Below the pieces are notes generated by a model. The model ran no database searches, was not told the origin of the DNA, and saw nothing but the letters and a program-made list of their open reading frames with translations. The translations under genes and the position numbers were made by a program. 53,406 nt of DNA from Bacteriovoracaceae bacterium (lineage in GTDB: Bacteria; Bdellovibrionota; Bacteriovoracia; Bacteriovoracales; Bacteriovoracaceae): contig JARXAH010000090.1 of NCBI GenBank assembly GCA_029865945.1, forward strand, positions 1-53,406. Reading direction: 5' to 3'. Each line of letters opens with the position of its first letter. Position 1 is the stretch's first letter. Shown piece after piece: positions 1 to 10,189 of this stretch.

Positions 1-220
1 AGTATTGTTTTAGATCTACATCTGAATAAGTCTTATTAGTAGATGTGGAATTCATCAGCGATTTCGCTTCATCGGCGGTTGACATTGATCCTGCTGCATT
101 TTTTTCATCCTTTGAATCTGGTGCTTGGGCCAAAGCACTTAAGGACAGTAAGCTTGCAAATGTAATTGAGTAAATATTCATCCCCAAAAAATTTTTAGAT
201 TGAGTTAAGATGTTCTTCAT
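1..220 (-). CDS. Secreted/periplasmic protein, N-terminal part only
   Basis: The gene runs off the left edge, so only the first 73 codons are visible. The ATG at 220 is preceded by a strong AGGGGA ribosome binding site about six bases away. The protein begins with basic residues (MKNILTQSK), then a hydrophobic stretch around residues 14-30 ending in SALAQA, which looks like a signal peptidase I site. The mature start is polar, rich in Lys, Asp, Ser and Thr (DSKDEKNAAG). I do not recognise the family from this fragment. It is divergent from the small ORF that starts at 492, and the 271 bp between them presumably hold both promoters, although I could not pick out convincing -35/-10 pairs. Confidence 0.7.
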   Translation of the reverse strand, partial: MKNILTQSKNFLGMNIYSITFASLLSLSALAQAPDSKDEKNAAGSMSTADEAKSLMNSTSTNKTYSDVDLKQY

Positions 221-491
221 AAAAGTCCCCTTATTAATAATTTGTTAAATTTGAAAATAAATTCAACTTGAATTGTGTAATGGCTATGTTGCAATTGATG
301 GGCCAACTGATGGGTGAACTGAAAACAGACTTTTCTGGGATTATTTTGTTGTAACGTACAAATAATCCTCAGGGCCGAGTTCAAAAAAATCTCATCAAAC
401 AGATCAAATGTGATTTTCAGGAAGATGCTTACTGGCACATCAATTGCAAACAGATAATTTGTCATGAATTTTTTCATCAACGGAGTTTCGA

Positions 492-791
492 ATGCCAATA
501 ACAAAAAATGATTTTATCAGTGAAGAAAATTTTACAAGACTAATGTCTTTTGTACCCTCTCGACCAGAAGACGATAGTCCAGGAGATTCGGAAAAAGATG
601 CTGGTGCTGAATTTATGATGGGAATGAGTTACGAGTCACAAGACACAACTGGAGATGATAGCGAAGATAAAAACACTTCCCACAGAATCCCAGAAAAAGT
701 CACTACCCAAAAAAGTCGACTTATCGAAAAATCCATGATCATGAATTCCGTGCTACCATCAGCCGCCATAGAACTACCCAGTGAGACTTGA
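492..791 (+). CDS. Small acidic hypothetical protein (99 aa)
   Basis: This is an unrecognised 99-residue protein, strongly acidic and polar in its first two thirds (PEDDSPGDSEKD, TTGDDSEDKN), with no signal peptide or membrane segment. A GGAG ribosome binding site lies six bases upstream of the ATG. The stop overlaps the start of the following pldA-like gene by 11 bases, which suggests translational coupling and co-transcription with the envelope genes downstream. The composition looks like a disordered linker or regulatory protein. No catalytic motif is visible. A chance ORF is possible, but the ribosome binding site and the coupling favour a real gene. Confidence 0.5.
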   Translation: MPITKNDFISEENFTRLMSFVPSRPEDDSPGDSEKDAGAEFMMGMSYESQDTTGDDSEDKNTSHRIPEKVTTQKSRLIEKSMIMNSVLPSAAIELPSET

Positions 792-1563
792 AAATAAATT
801 CTTATGGTTCTTTCCCCTTTTATTTTTTTTTATTTTGCCAAGCGTTCACTCTCATAATAGTTCAATATTTGAAACGTCCCCGTTGAGTAAATTTACCTAT
901 TATATGCCCATTTATGTAGTGGGTGGGGATGAGGATCTAAAATTACAATTTAGTAGTAAATACCGGTTAGCTCAAAACCTAAATATTTATTTAGCGTACA
1001 CACAAACTATGTTTTGGTCGATTTATGAAGCGTCTAAGCCTTTCAAAGATATCACTTATGCTCCAGAAATTTTTTATCGCTTTTGGGACCGAGAAAATGT
1101 TTTCCTTAAATCTATTGATGCTGGCTATTTGCACAATTCTAATGGAAAAAAAGAAAAAGACTCACGCTCCTTTGATCGATTTTTTTTAAAATTTAATCAA
1201 GCTAGTACTATTGGAAGAAATGTGTTGTATAGTGAACTTAGGATTTATCAGCTGGCCAATAAGGATCCCGAAAATACTAACATCGATAAATATTTCGGAT
1301 TTTGGGACCTGCAACTACGCTTAACTAATCTCATCACTTTTAGCAACAAAAGTGTAGATCTTGAACTTAAAATTTTTGCTGGATCAAAAATTGTAGATTT
1401 CGATCAAGGCGGAAAAATTCTGGGAATCATTTATCGTCTTGGGAGTAAGAACTTTAATCCGGCCCTCTACTTACAATATTACTCCGGTTATGCGGAAAGC
1501 TTACTAACTTATCAAGAAAAAAGTGAAGAACTTCGCTTCGGTATTATATTGTCCGCTCTCTAA
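781..1563 (+). CDS. pldA: Outer membrane phospholipase A (OmpLA/PldA family)
   Basis: OmpLA is a 12-stranded outer-membrane beta-barrel esterase that hydrolyses acyl chains from phospholipids in the outer leaflet. The 260-aa protein starts with a signal peptide (hydrophobic residues 7-22). It carries the family signature GYLHNSNG at residues 115-122, with catalytic His118 and Ser120 (E. coli His142 and Ser144), followed at the correct distance by SRSFDR. The C-terminal barrel contains YYSGYAESLL, matching the family's conserved GYGESL motif. The third triad residue, Asn156 in E. coli, is Asp132 here. Start: the GTG at 781 overlaps the preceding ORF and has no obvious ribosome binding site, so coupling is likely. 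The 3' end overlaps the glucan synthase gene by 41 bases. The family call is firm; the exact start is less certain. Confidence 0.88.
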   Translation: MRLENKFLWFFPLLFFFILPSVHSHNSSIFETSPLSKFTYYMPIYVVGGDEDLKLQFSSKYRLAQNLNIYLAYTQTMFWSIYEASKPFKDITYAPEIFYRFWDRENVFLKSIDAGYLHNSNGKKEKDSRSFDRFFLKFNQASTIGRNVLYSELRIYQLANKDPENTNIDKYFGFWDLQLRLTNLITFSNKSVDLELKIFAGSKIVDFDQGGKILGIIYRLGSKNFNPALYLQYYSGYAESLLTYQEKSEELRFGIILSAL

Positions 1564-4500
1564 ATTACTAAAAAAATGGGGCCTTATTAACACTGATGAA
1601 ACCAACAGGCCTTATGCAGATTTTTTAAGTTTACTCAGACGCTCAACGTCCTCCATCACTGATGATGTCATTCGCGAAGAAATATTTAGCCCTGAGCGCT
1701 TAGAATCCTATGCCACATTTTTGGCCAGTGAATTTAAAATTAGTCGTAAACGAATGCGTGGCCATTCACTTCTCAAAGAGTTAAAAAAAAATGGCAAACA
1801 ACTACTTTCTACGTACCTTGATTTAGTCAACATCATTCACCAAAAACTTTCTGTATCTCCGGCCGCAGAGTGGTTTGTTGATAATTTTCCGATCATTGAA
1901 GAGCAGCTAAAAAGTATTCAACGTGATTTGCCCCCCAACTACTATTTAGAATTACCCAAACTGATTAACGGTGAGCTCCAAGGTTACCCGCGAGTCTATG
2001 CCATGTCTCTTGCCTTGATTGCTCATACAGATGGCCGTATCGATCCTGAAACGTTAAAAAAATTCTTGACCTCGTTTCAATTGGTATCTCCTCTTACTAT
2101 TGGCGAACTTTGGGCGTTTGCTATCACTCTTCGCATTTCACTGATTGATCATTTAAAACCCTTATCCATTTTGATAGTGAGTGCTCGCAATCAACGGGCA
2201 AAGGCCGATTTGCTGGCCGATAAGTTGCTTAATCTTATCTCCCTTCAATTTTGGAATGAAGAAAAAATTATCGCTTTTTTAAAAGATGAACTAGGCGTTC
2301 CACAAAAATTTGATCGAGCATTTATTGTTCAATTGTGCCAACGGCTGCGGGATCAAGAAATGGATGTTTGGCCTGCCTTTCACTGGTTAGAGATGCAGTT
2401 GCAAATTTTGGGAACCAATACCATTCAAGTCGTACAATTTGAACATCACCGCCAAGCAGCGGCGCAAGTTACGATTGGCAATATAATTTCTAGTATGCGT
2501 TTACTTTCCACCATGGATTGGAAATTTTTTTTTGAACAGCTAAGTGTTACTGAAACCATTCTCCAGCAAGATCCATCGGAAGATTACTCTAAGATGGATT
2601 TTGCCACTCGTGATAGTTACCGGCATGTCATCGAACAATTATCAAGACAAAGTAAATTCAACGAAAGCGAAGTTGCTTTCAAATTAATTACTAATTGCAA
2701 GGAAAATTTGGCCAACCAAGATACCCAACTTAAAAGACATATTGGTTATTATTTAATTGGTGAGGGGAGAGATGAATTTGAAAAAACTTTGCATTACCAA
2801 CCCCACCCTAGAGAATATATTTTAAAAAAAATAAAAAAATACAATACTTTTTTCTACCTGGGATCTATTTTCTTTTTTTGTACACTTGTTTTCATTTTAG
2901 TTTCCATGTTTAGTTTCGTTTGGTTTGCGATTTGTCTGTTGATTCCAGTTAGTGAATTTGTCATCTCACTGATGAATTCCTTAATCCATAAGCACTATAC
3001 CCCAAGGCCATTGCCAAAGATGAACTTGACTTTAGGTGTGGAAGAAATTTATCGCACCATGGTAGTGGTTCCTACTCTTTTCACCAATGAAACCACTGTT
3101 AATGAATTGCTAGAGCATTTAGAAGTTCACTATTTGGGAAATGCTGATCCAGATATTTACTTTGCACTTCTTGGCGATTATGCGGATGCGCAATCAGAGC
3201 ATACAGATTCTGATAGAATTTTAAGATGCCAAGCGCAACAAGGTATAGATGAACTCAATCGTCGCTATCCCTCACCGATGCCTAGATTTTCCTTATTTTT
3301 AAGACGAAGAATGTACAATGAAAGGGATAAAATCTGGATGGGTTTTGAGCGAAAACGAGGAAAATTAGAAGAGTTCAATCATTTGATCAGAGGTTCCAAA
3401 GGTACCAGTTTTTTACAAACCCCTATTCCTGATTCTTTTTTAAAAACCATTAAGTATGTTCTTACCCTAGATTCAGATACTCAACTTCCTAGAGAATCGG
3501 CCCGTCGATTAATTGAAACCATGGCGCATCCACTCAACCGCCCACAATTTTGTGAATCGAACAATCGTGTGATAAGTGGGTACGGAATTTTACAGCCGCG
3601 CGTAAGTGTTTCCCTTGTTAGTGCTGGTCGTTCAAGATTTGCAAAAATTTTTTCTGGCCAGGTAGGACTCGACCCCTATACCACTGCCGTTTCAGATTTG
3701 TATCAAGATTTTTTCTCCGAAGGAAGTTACACGGGAAAAGGTATTTATGATGTCGATATCTTTGAAAAATCTCTTAAAGGCCGTGTCCCTTGCAATTCAG
3801 TTTTAAGTCATGATTTATTTGAAGGATCTTTCGCTCGCGCCGCCCTTGTGACTGACGTGGAACTCTTTGACGATTACCCTAGTAATTATGAAACATTTTC
3901 AAAGCGGCAACACCGATGGACGAGAGGAGATTGGCAAATATCTCCTTGGATTTTACCCACTGTTCCTTGCGCTCAAACTCACAACAAAATGAAAAATGAT
4001 CTCTCCCTTATTGCGAGATGGAAAATTTTTGATAATTTAAGACGAAGCTTAGTCATTCCCTCACTTTTGCTTAATTTTATTGTGATTTGGCTCTTTCTTC
4101 CAGATTCCATGACCATTTTTGCTTTCGCTTCAATCTTGATGCTAATTTTATTTCCTCTCTTTTCACCTCTTTTGATTTTTAATTTTAAAAATTTTAGTCA
4201 GGACTTTGGTGATCGTCTTTATTCCGGACTTTATATGATCATCTTTTTAGTTGATCAGTCCTTGGTTCAAATTGACGCCATTGTCCGCACCCTCTTTCGC
4301 CAATTCGTTTCAAAAAAGAAACTATTAGAATGGGTCACCTTTGCCCAAGAATCTAACAAGAAGCTGCAAAAATTATCTGCGCCAAAAGTAGTATTATCTT
4401 ACCTTTTAGGGAGTCCACTCGTTTCATTCCTATTGGCGATTGTCATTTATTTTTTTCATCAAAATTCTTTAAAAATAGCGTCCCCTTTTCTCTTCCTGTG

Positions 4501-7500
4501 GATCATGACTCCATACATAAAAATTTGGCTTAATCAAAAACTGATTGTGAAATTGAGGCCTCTAGGTGCCGCACAAAAGAAAATTTATCATCACTACATG
4601 TTTATCACCTGGAATTACTTTGAACATTTTGTGACAAAAGACAATCATTGGCTGGCGCCCGATAATTTCCAAGAAGATCCTGATCCTATTATTGCCCACC
4701 GAACATCACCTACTAATATCGGGCTGCAGTTGCTCGCCACCATCTCTGCTTATGATTTTAAATTTATCACAGGGCCCGATCTTATCGATCGTTTAGAAAA
4801 AGTTTTTGACACACTTAAAGAGCTACCAAAACTCAAAGGACATCTTTATAATTGGTACGATACAAAAACATTGACTCCCCTCAATCCCCTCTATATTTCT
4901 ACCGTCGATAGTGGAAATTTCGCAGGACACTTAATTGCTGTTAAACAATCCTGCTTAGAAATTTCTTATGATAGTTCTTATCATAGTGAAGATTCTAGGC
5001 GTTGGATTTCTATTGCTAAGCAATGTGATCAATTAATTCAAGAAATGGATTTTCGCTTTCTCTATCATCCGATAAGAAAACTTTTTTCTATCGGTTTCAA
5101 TATTAGCGAAAATAAATGTGATCTTTCTTTTTATGATCTACTGGCATCCGAATCACGGCTCACAAGTTTTATTGCGATTGCGAAAGGTGATGTTCCTCAA
5201 GAACATTGGTTTCATTTAGGCCGTTCTATGGCACCAGTTTCACATGGCAGGGCCCTTATTGCATGGACGGCCACCATGTTTGAATACTTAATGCCTTTAC
5301 TCGTCATGCGAAGATTTTCACAAACAATCTTAGATGAAACTTACCGATCAGTAGTGGACAAACAAAAAGAATATGGAAAGCAAAATCATGTTCCCTGGGG
5401 AATTTCGGAATCGGGATATAACGCACGAGATCTCAATCTCAATTATCAATACGGCCCCTTTGGAATTCCTGGGCTTGGGTTAAAGCGCGGCCTTAGTCAT
5501 GATTTAGTAATTGCACCTTATGCCACCATGCTCGCTGCTCCCATTGATCCTTGGGGAGCGCTAGAAAATTTAGAAATATTAGAAAAGTTGGGAATGCTTG
5601 GAAAATATGGATTTTATGAAGCGATTGATTATACCAAAGATCGTCTTCCTAAAAACCAAACGAGTGAGATCATAAAATCTTTCATGGCCCATCATCAGGG
5701 TATGAGTATGGTTTCGATCAATAATTTATTGCATCCACAAACTATGCAAAAGAGATTTCACAATGATGCCATGGTTCAGTCCACTGAACTTTTATTGCAA
5801 GAAAGAATTCCAAAAAGTATCAAAAGTGAAATCACAACACCACGTTTAGAAGAAATTCACTTTGAATATCGCCATCCTGTATCCAGTAATCCCAATCAGC
5901 GAATCTATCATGATCTCAATCTCTCCACTCCCAGGACGCAAATTCTATCCAATGGTTACTATATGGCGATGATTACTTCCGCCGGTTCTGGTTACTCGCT
6001 TTGTGGCCCGCTCAGTATGGGACGATGGAGAGAAGACCCTACGAGGGATCACTGGGGCCATTTTTTTTATATTCGTAACCGCAAACAAGGAACTTTTTGG
6101 TCTGCAGGTTTTCAGCCCACAGTGGCCATTCCTGACGAATATGAATGTATTTTTGCAGAAGATAAAGTGGAATTTATTCGGCGTGATGGAAATATTTCCA
6201 CTCACACTGAAATTTTAGTTTCGCCGGAAGATAATGTGGAATTAAGAAGAATTTCGCTCACCAATCACTCCCTTCATGATTGTGAACTGGACGTTACTAG
6301 TTTTATGGAAGTTACGTTGACGCGTCCTAAAGACGACGCTGCTCACCCGGCCTTTAGTAATCTGTTTGTGGAAACGCAGTATGTGGAAAAAGAAAAGGCG
6401 TTACTCGCGACCAGGCGAAAACGTTCCAAGGATGAAACACAAGTTTGGGCGTTCCATGTTTTAGTAGCAGATAGTGAAAATCAAACGATCGGATCCACAC
6501 AGTATGAAACTAACCGCAATCATTTTATTGGCCGAGGTCATAGTCCAAAAAATCCGATTGCCATTTGTGAAGATTGCCCTCTCACAAGTTCAGTCGGCGC
6601 TGTGCTCGATCCTATATTTTCGCTTAGATCATCAGTAAGAATTGCACCTGGACAGACAGCGCGCTTTCTTTATACGACTGGCATGGTGGCCACCAAAGAT
6701 GATGCTTTGCGCTTAATTGACAAGTATCACGACATGCCTATTTTTGCGCGCGAATCTGATATTGCTTGGACAAAAATGCAAGTACAACTTCGTCACTTAA
6801 ATATTTCCATGAATAAATCCCACACCTTTCAAAGACTTGCTGGCCGAGTTATTTTTTCTGATTCCTCCCTTCGTCCTCCTTCACACTTGCTCGCTCTTAA
6901 TACTCGCGCCCAATCGGGACTTTGGGCCTACGGAATTAGTGGAGATCTTCCTATCATCTTAATGATTATTAGTGATGAAAAAGATATGAGTATGGTGCGC
7001 GAACTTTTACACGCCCATGAATATTTACGACTTAAGGGCCTAAGTATTGATCTCGTGATTCTAAACGATCGCCCTGCCAGTTATTTACAATCGCTTCAAG
7101 AAGAATTGCAAAGACAACTTCGGATGAGTGGATCGCAATCCTTGATTGATCTTCCTGGCGGCGTTTACTTGAGACGCTCAGACATTATTCCTGAGGAAGA
7201 TACCATCTTACTTAAATCGGTAGCTCGCATTGTGCTCAATACGACCAAGGGTACTTTAGATGAACAAATGATGCGCCCTGCGAGATTCGAGGAAAGAGAA
7301 CGTTTCAAAAATGTAGCAAAAAGAAAACCAAAAAAATCTCCCGTAAATCCACTTGAGCGACCTAAATTGGAATTTGATAATGGAATAGGTGGCTTTAGCG
7401 ACGATGGGAAGAAGTACACGATTATACTCAGCGAAAATCAATGGACACCCGCCCCTTGGATTAATGTAATCGCCAATGATCAAGATTTTGGGTTTATCAT

Positions 7501-9778
7501 TTCTGAAACAGGATCGGGATACACTTGGTCTTCCAATAGCCGTGAAAATCGACTTACGACTTGGTCAAATGATGCGATCTCTGATCCTAGTAGTGAGGCG
7601 ATCTATATTAAAGATGAGGATACTAAAGAATATTGGTCCCCAACTCTGCTGCCCTTGAGAGAAAAAGAACCTTACGTCATTGAACACGGAGCAGGATTTT
7701 CTAAGTTTAAACATACGAGCCATGAAATTGAACAGGAATTAACGGTCTTTGTGCCGACAGGAAAAAATAGTGCCAGCATTAAAATAGCGCGCCTCAAAAT
7801 TAAAAATTTAAATCAGCAATTAACGAAAAATCTTTCAGTCACAAATTACGTAGAATGGGTATTAGGATTTCAAAGAAGTACAACCGCACCTACTGTCATC
7901 ACCGATTATGATCAAGATTCCAAAGTAATCCTTGCACACAATCCCTATAACAACGAATTTGCCAAAAGAATCGCTTTCACCCGCGTTGTTTGTTCTGCAA
8001 AAATTAGCTCCCAAACATTTACCTGCGATCGCAAAGAATTTTTCGGACGAAATGGTGGGCCTTCCCAACCAGCTTCTCTTGAATTTGATAATAAAGAACT
8101 CTCTCGCCACTTTGGTGCGGGTTATGATCCGTGCTCCGTTCAGCAAGTAAAATTCCAACTTTCTCATTTAGAAGATTGTGAAATTATTTTTCTTTTGGGT
8201 GAATGTGAAAACAAAGAAGCTTCGTTAAAACTTGCGAAGCAATATGGATCCATTGATGAAATTGATTTGGCCTGGTTGGAAAATGAACGTTTCTGGAATG
8301 AAACGCTAGGTGTTATCCAAGTTAAAACACCCGACCCTTCCCTGGATATTTTACTTAATAGGTGGTCGCTCTACCAAACAATTTCTTGTCGTCTTTGGGC
8401 CCGTTCTGCCTTTTATCAATCAGGCGGTGCTTTTGGTTTTCGGGATCAATTGCAAGATGTCATGTCTCTTGTGTATAGCAGGCCTGGGCTGGCGAGATCC
8501 CAAATTTTAATATGTGCGTCCAGGCAATTTAGAGAAGGTGATGTGCAACACTGGTGGCATCCGCCTACTGGAAGAGGGGTGCGAACCCGTATTTCAGATG
8601 ATCTTTTGTGGCTTCCTTATGTGGTCAGTTTTTACGTAAATAAAACAGGTGATACGACTCTTTTAGAGGAAATTGTTCCCTTTCTAGATTCTCCCGAATT
8701 AGATGTAGGAGTTGATGACGCCTATCTTAGGCCCCCAACTTCAGCAGAGAGTGCTTCAATTTTGGAACATTGCGCCCGCGCCCTCGATAGGTCAATGAAA
8801 GTGGGAACTCATGGAATTCCTCTCATGGGTTCAGGAGACTGGAATGATGGAATGAACCGTGTAGGTCACTCAGGGTTCGGTGAAAGTGTATGGCTAGGAT
8901 GGTTTTGGCTGGCCATTGGTGAAGAATTCTTGCCTTACTTAAAAGACAAGTCCTCGTTTCAAAGTCGATACGAAAGCTATCAAAAATTTTGCACTGGCGT
9001 TAAAACTTCGATCGAAAGCAATGCATGGGACGGTCATTGGTATCTGCGAGCTTTTTTTGATAACGGAAGCTCAATTGGATCCCACCTCAACGAAGAATGC
9101 CAAATTGATTCTATCTCCCAGTCGTGGGCCGTTCTTTCAAAGGCCGGTGACCTTACTCGCTCACAAATGGCCATGGATTCAGTCGATAAAAATTTAATCA
9201 ACCGCGATGACAGACTTATAAAACTCTTTACTCCGCCCTTTGACAAAAGTTTAAGTGATCCAGGTTACATCAAAGGATATGTTCCAGGCGTTCGTGAAAA
9301 CGGCGGCCAATATACCCACGCCGCCATCTGGACACTCATGGCCTTTGCCAAACTTGGAGACCATAAGAGGTCACATGATTTGTTTCAATTATTAAACCCT
9401 ATCAATCATGCGGACACAAAAATAAAAATGGAAAAATACAAAGTTGAGCCTTATGTCATGGCCGCAGATGTCTATGGCCTAGATCCCTACTTAGGCAGGG
9501 GTGGATGGACTTGGTATACGGGTTCAGCAAGTTTAATGTACCGAGCAGGGCTTGAATATATTTTAGGTTTTCAATTAAGTGGTGACTCTCTCACCATTGA
9601 ACCTTGTATTCCAACAAGCTGGAAAGAATTTGAAATTACTTATCTATGGAAACAAACTAAGTACCATATTAAAATTGTTCAAAATCAAAATAAGATGGGA
9701 CCGAATTCGCTTGTGAGGGGAAGTAGAATTTCACTGATTAACAATGGTGAGGATCACAAGATAATCATTCACATATAA
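1523..9778 (+). CDS. ndvB: Cyclic beta-1,2-glucan synthase (NdvB/ChvB/Cgs family, GT84 + GH94)
   Basis: This giant inner-membrane enzyme of 2751 aa (rhizobial and Brucella homologues are about 2830-2870 aa) makes and cyclises beta-1,2-glucan from UDP-glucose for the periplasm. An N-terminal region leads into paired membrane segments near residues 443-490. The GT84 glycosyltransferase has the TLDSDTQLP motif (Asp650, Asp652) and QHRWTRGDWQ near 796-805, followed by further membrane segments around 843-890 and 958-1000. A glycoamylase-like domain follows near 1210 (SRLTSFIAIAKGD). The C-terminal GH94 phosphorylase-like module has GSGDWNDGMNR near 2436-2446 (Asp2439, Asp2442) and GESVWLGWF. Start: GTG at 1523 inside pldA; no ATG lies nearby in frame, so the first 20 residues are tentative. 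The domain order and length are complete, with no interruption. Cyclic glucans usually serve osmoadaptation and surface interactions. Confidence 0.93.
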   Translation: MKNFASVLYCPLSKLLKKWGLINTDETNRPYADFLSLLRRSTSSITDDVIREEIFSPERLESYATFLASEFKISRKRMRGHSLLKELKKNGKQLLSTYLDLVNIIHQKLSVSPAAEWFVDNFPIIEEQLKSIQRDLPPNYYLELPKLINGELQGYPRVYAMSLALIAHTDGRIDPETLKKFLTSFQLVSPLTIGELWAFAITLRISLIDHLKPLSILIVSARNQRAKADLLADKLLNLISLQFWNEEKIIAFLKDELGVPQKFDRAFIVQLCQRLRDQEMDVWPAFHWLEMQLQILGTNTIQVVQFEHHRQAAAQVTIGNIISSMRLLSTMDWKFFFEQLSVTETILQQDPSEDYSKMDFATRDSYRHVIEQLSRQSKFNESEVAFKLITNCKENLANQDTQLKRHIGYYLIGEGRDEFEKTLHYQPHPREYILKKIKKYNTFFYLGSIFFFCTLVFILVSMFSFVWFAICLLIPVSEFVISLMNSLIHKHYTPRPLPKMNLTLGVEEIYRTMVVVPTLFTNETTVNELLEHLEVHYLGNADPDIYFALLGDYADAQSEHTDSDRILRCQAQQGIDELNRRYPSPMPRFSLFLRRRMYNERDKIWMGFERKRGKLEEFNHLIRGSKGTSFLQTPIPDSFLKTIKYVLTLDSDTQLPRESARRLIETMAHPLNRPQFCESNNRVISGYGILQPRVSVSLVSAGRSRFAKIFSGQVGLDPYTTAVSDLYQDFFSEGSYTGKGIYDVDIFEKSLKGRVPCNSVLSHDLFEGSFARAALVTDVELFDDYPSNYETFSKRQHRWTRGDWQISPWILPTVPCAQTHNKMKNDLSLIARWKIFDNLRRSLVIPSLLLNFIVIWLFLPDSMTIFAFASILMLILFPLFSPLLIFNFKNFSQDFGDRLYSGLYMIIFLVDQSLVQIDAIVRTLFRQFVSKKKLLEWVTFAQESNKKLQKLSAPKVVLSYLLGSPLVSFLLAIVIYFFHQNSLKIASPFLFLWIMTPYIKIWLNQKLIVKLRPLGAAQKKIYHHYMFITWNYFEHFVTKDNHWLAPDNFQEDPDPIIAHRTSPTNIGLQLLATISAYDFKFITGPDLIDRLEKVFDTLKELPKLKGHLYNWYDTKTLTPLNPLYISTVDSGNFAGHLIAVKQSCLEISYDSSYHSEDSRRWISIAKQCDQLIQEMDFRFLYHPIRKLFSIGFNISENKCDLSFYDLLASESRLTSFIAIAKGDVPQEHWFHLGRSMAPVSHGRALIAWTATMFEYLMPLLVMRRFSQTILDETYRSVVDKQKEYGKQNHVPWGISESGYNARDLNLNYQYGPFGIPGLGLKRGLSHDLVIAPYATMLAAPIDPWGALENLEILEKLGMLGKYGFYEAIDYTKDRLPKNQTSEIIKSFMAHHQGMSMVSINNLLHPQTMQKRFHNDAMVQSTELLLQERIPKSIKSEITTPRLEEIHFEYRHPVSSNPNQRIYHDLNLSTPRTQILSNGYYMAMITSAGSGYSLCGPLSMGRWREDPTRDHWGHFFYIRNRKQGTFWSAGFQPTVAIPDEYECIFAEDKVEFIRRDGNISTHTEILVSPEDNVELRRISLTNHSLHDCELDVTSFMEVTLTRPKDDAAHPAFSNLFVETQYVEKEKALLATRRKRSKDETQVWAFHVLVADSENQTIGSTQYETNRNHFIGRGHSPKNPIAICEDCPLTSSVGAVLDPIFSLRSSVRIAPGQTARFLYTTGMVATKDDALRLIDKYHDMPIFARESDIAWTKMQVQLRHLNISMNKSHTFQRLAGRVIFSDSSLRPPSHLLALNTRAQSGLWAYGISGDLPIILMIISDEKDMSMVRELLHAHEYLRLKGLSIDLVILNDRPASYLQSLQEELQRQLRMSGSQSLIDLPGGVYLRRSDIIPEEDTILLKSVARIVLNTTKGTLDEQMMRPARFEERERFKNVAKRKPKKSPVNPLERPKLEFDNGIGGFSDDGKKYTIILSENQWTPAPWINVIANDQDFGFIISETGSGYTWSSNSRENRLTTWSNDAISDPSSEAIYIKDEDTKEYWSPTLLPLREKEPYVIEHGAGFSKFKHTSHEIEQELTVFVPTGKNSASIKIARLKIKNLNQQLTKNLSVTNYVEWVLGFQRSTTAPTVITDYDQDSKVILAHNPYNNEFAKRIAFTRVVCSAKISSQTFTCDRKEFFGRNGGPSQPASLEFDNKELSRHFGAGYDPCSVQQVKFQLSHLEDCEIIFLLGECENKEASLKLAKQYGSIDEIDLAWLENERFWNETLGVIQVKTPDPSLDILLNRWSLYQTISCRLWARSAFYQSGGAFGFRDQLQDVMSLVYSRPGLARSQILICASRQFREGDVQHWWHPPTGRGVRTRISDDLLWLPYVVSFYVNKTGDTTLLEEIVPFLDSPELDVGVDDAYLRPPTSAESASILEHCARALDRSMKVGTHGIPLMGSGDWNDGMNRVGHSGFGESVWLGWFWLAIGEEFLPYLKDKSSFQSRYESYQKFCTGVKTSIESNAWDGHWYLRAFFDNGSSIGSHLNEECQIDSISQSWAVLSKAGDLTRSQMAMDSVDKNLINRDDRLIKLFTPPFDKSLSDPGYIKGYVPGVRENGGQYTHAAIWTLMAFAKLGDHKRSHDLFQLLNPINHADTKIKMEKYKVEPYVMAADVYGLDPYLGRGGWTWYTGSASLMYRAGLEYILGFQLSGDSLTIEPCIPTSWKEFEITYLWKQTKYHIKIVQNQNKMGPNSLVRGSRISLINNGEDHKIIIHI

Positions 9779-9781
9779 ATG

Positions 9782-10156
9782 TTAATGCATGCCTTCTTTA
9801 AATCCTTCCACAAATTTAGAAGCAACGGATGGTAAATTTAAGCTGATAACTTCACTGCTATCGGTGGCCGGCAAAGTTTGTGGCGTGCTGATTTTTCTAA
9901 ATAAAAAATTTAACAAGATAAAGCCAATCAAAATAATAGACGACAAAACTGATACCTCTATCAAGATGGCCTGATCAAACTGCGCAATCCATCCATGAAA
10001 AACATTTGATAGTTGTAGAAAAGAAAGTGAAATTAAAAAGATGATTAAAACGGATCCAAAAAAATTTCTTGCACGAAATGGAGTACTTAAGGATTGTTGA
10101 GTTTGTCTTAAAGTTATCAAAGAAAGAATCCATGGTAGATATCGGTTGAATCTCAT
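9782..10156 (-). CDS. Small membrane protein, holin-superfamily-III/YqjE-like
   Basis: A 124-aa protein with two hydrophobic segments (roughly residues 34-53 and 66-86) separated by a short amphipathic stretch, and polar ends. Small two-helix membrane proteins of this kind (YqjE, phage-holin-superfamily-III type) often sit next to ElaB/YqjD proteins, as here. The assignment rests on size, topology and neighbourhood rather than on a motif. Start choice: the reading frame stays open to a GTG at 10228, but that start lies inside the terminator hairpin of the upstream gene. I therefore prefer the ATG at 10156 (MRFNRYLPW), which has AAGG nine bases upstream. The gene ends three bases from the stop of the convergent glucan synthase. 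Confidence 0.6.
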   Translation of the reverse strand: MRFNRYLPWILSLITLRQTQQSLSTPFRARNFFGSVLIIFLISLSFLQLSNVFHGWIAQFDQAILIEVSVLSSIILIGFILLNFLFRKISTPQTLPATDSSEVISLNLPSVASKFVEGFKEGMH

Positions 10157-10189
10157 TAGTTGCTGCCTTAGTTTGTTTTTTGAAAAATT

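Noticed and set aside
217-504. Minus-strand 95-aa frame whose stop overlaps the ATG of the partial secreted-protein gene
   Set aside because: The protein has an unlikely composition, no ribosome binding site that I can see and no domain. It covers the divergent promoter region and the start of the plus-strand gene at 492. Its ATGA overlap with the gene at 220 is probably chance.
5945-8510. Several 60-100-aa frames on both strands inside the glucan synthase gene
   Set aside because: The long frame is continuous and domain-complete here; none of the short frames has a ribosome binding site or family motif.
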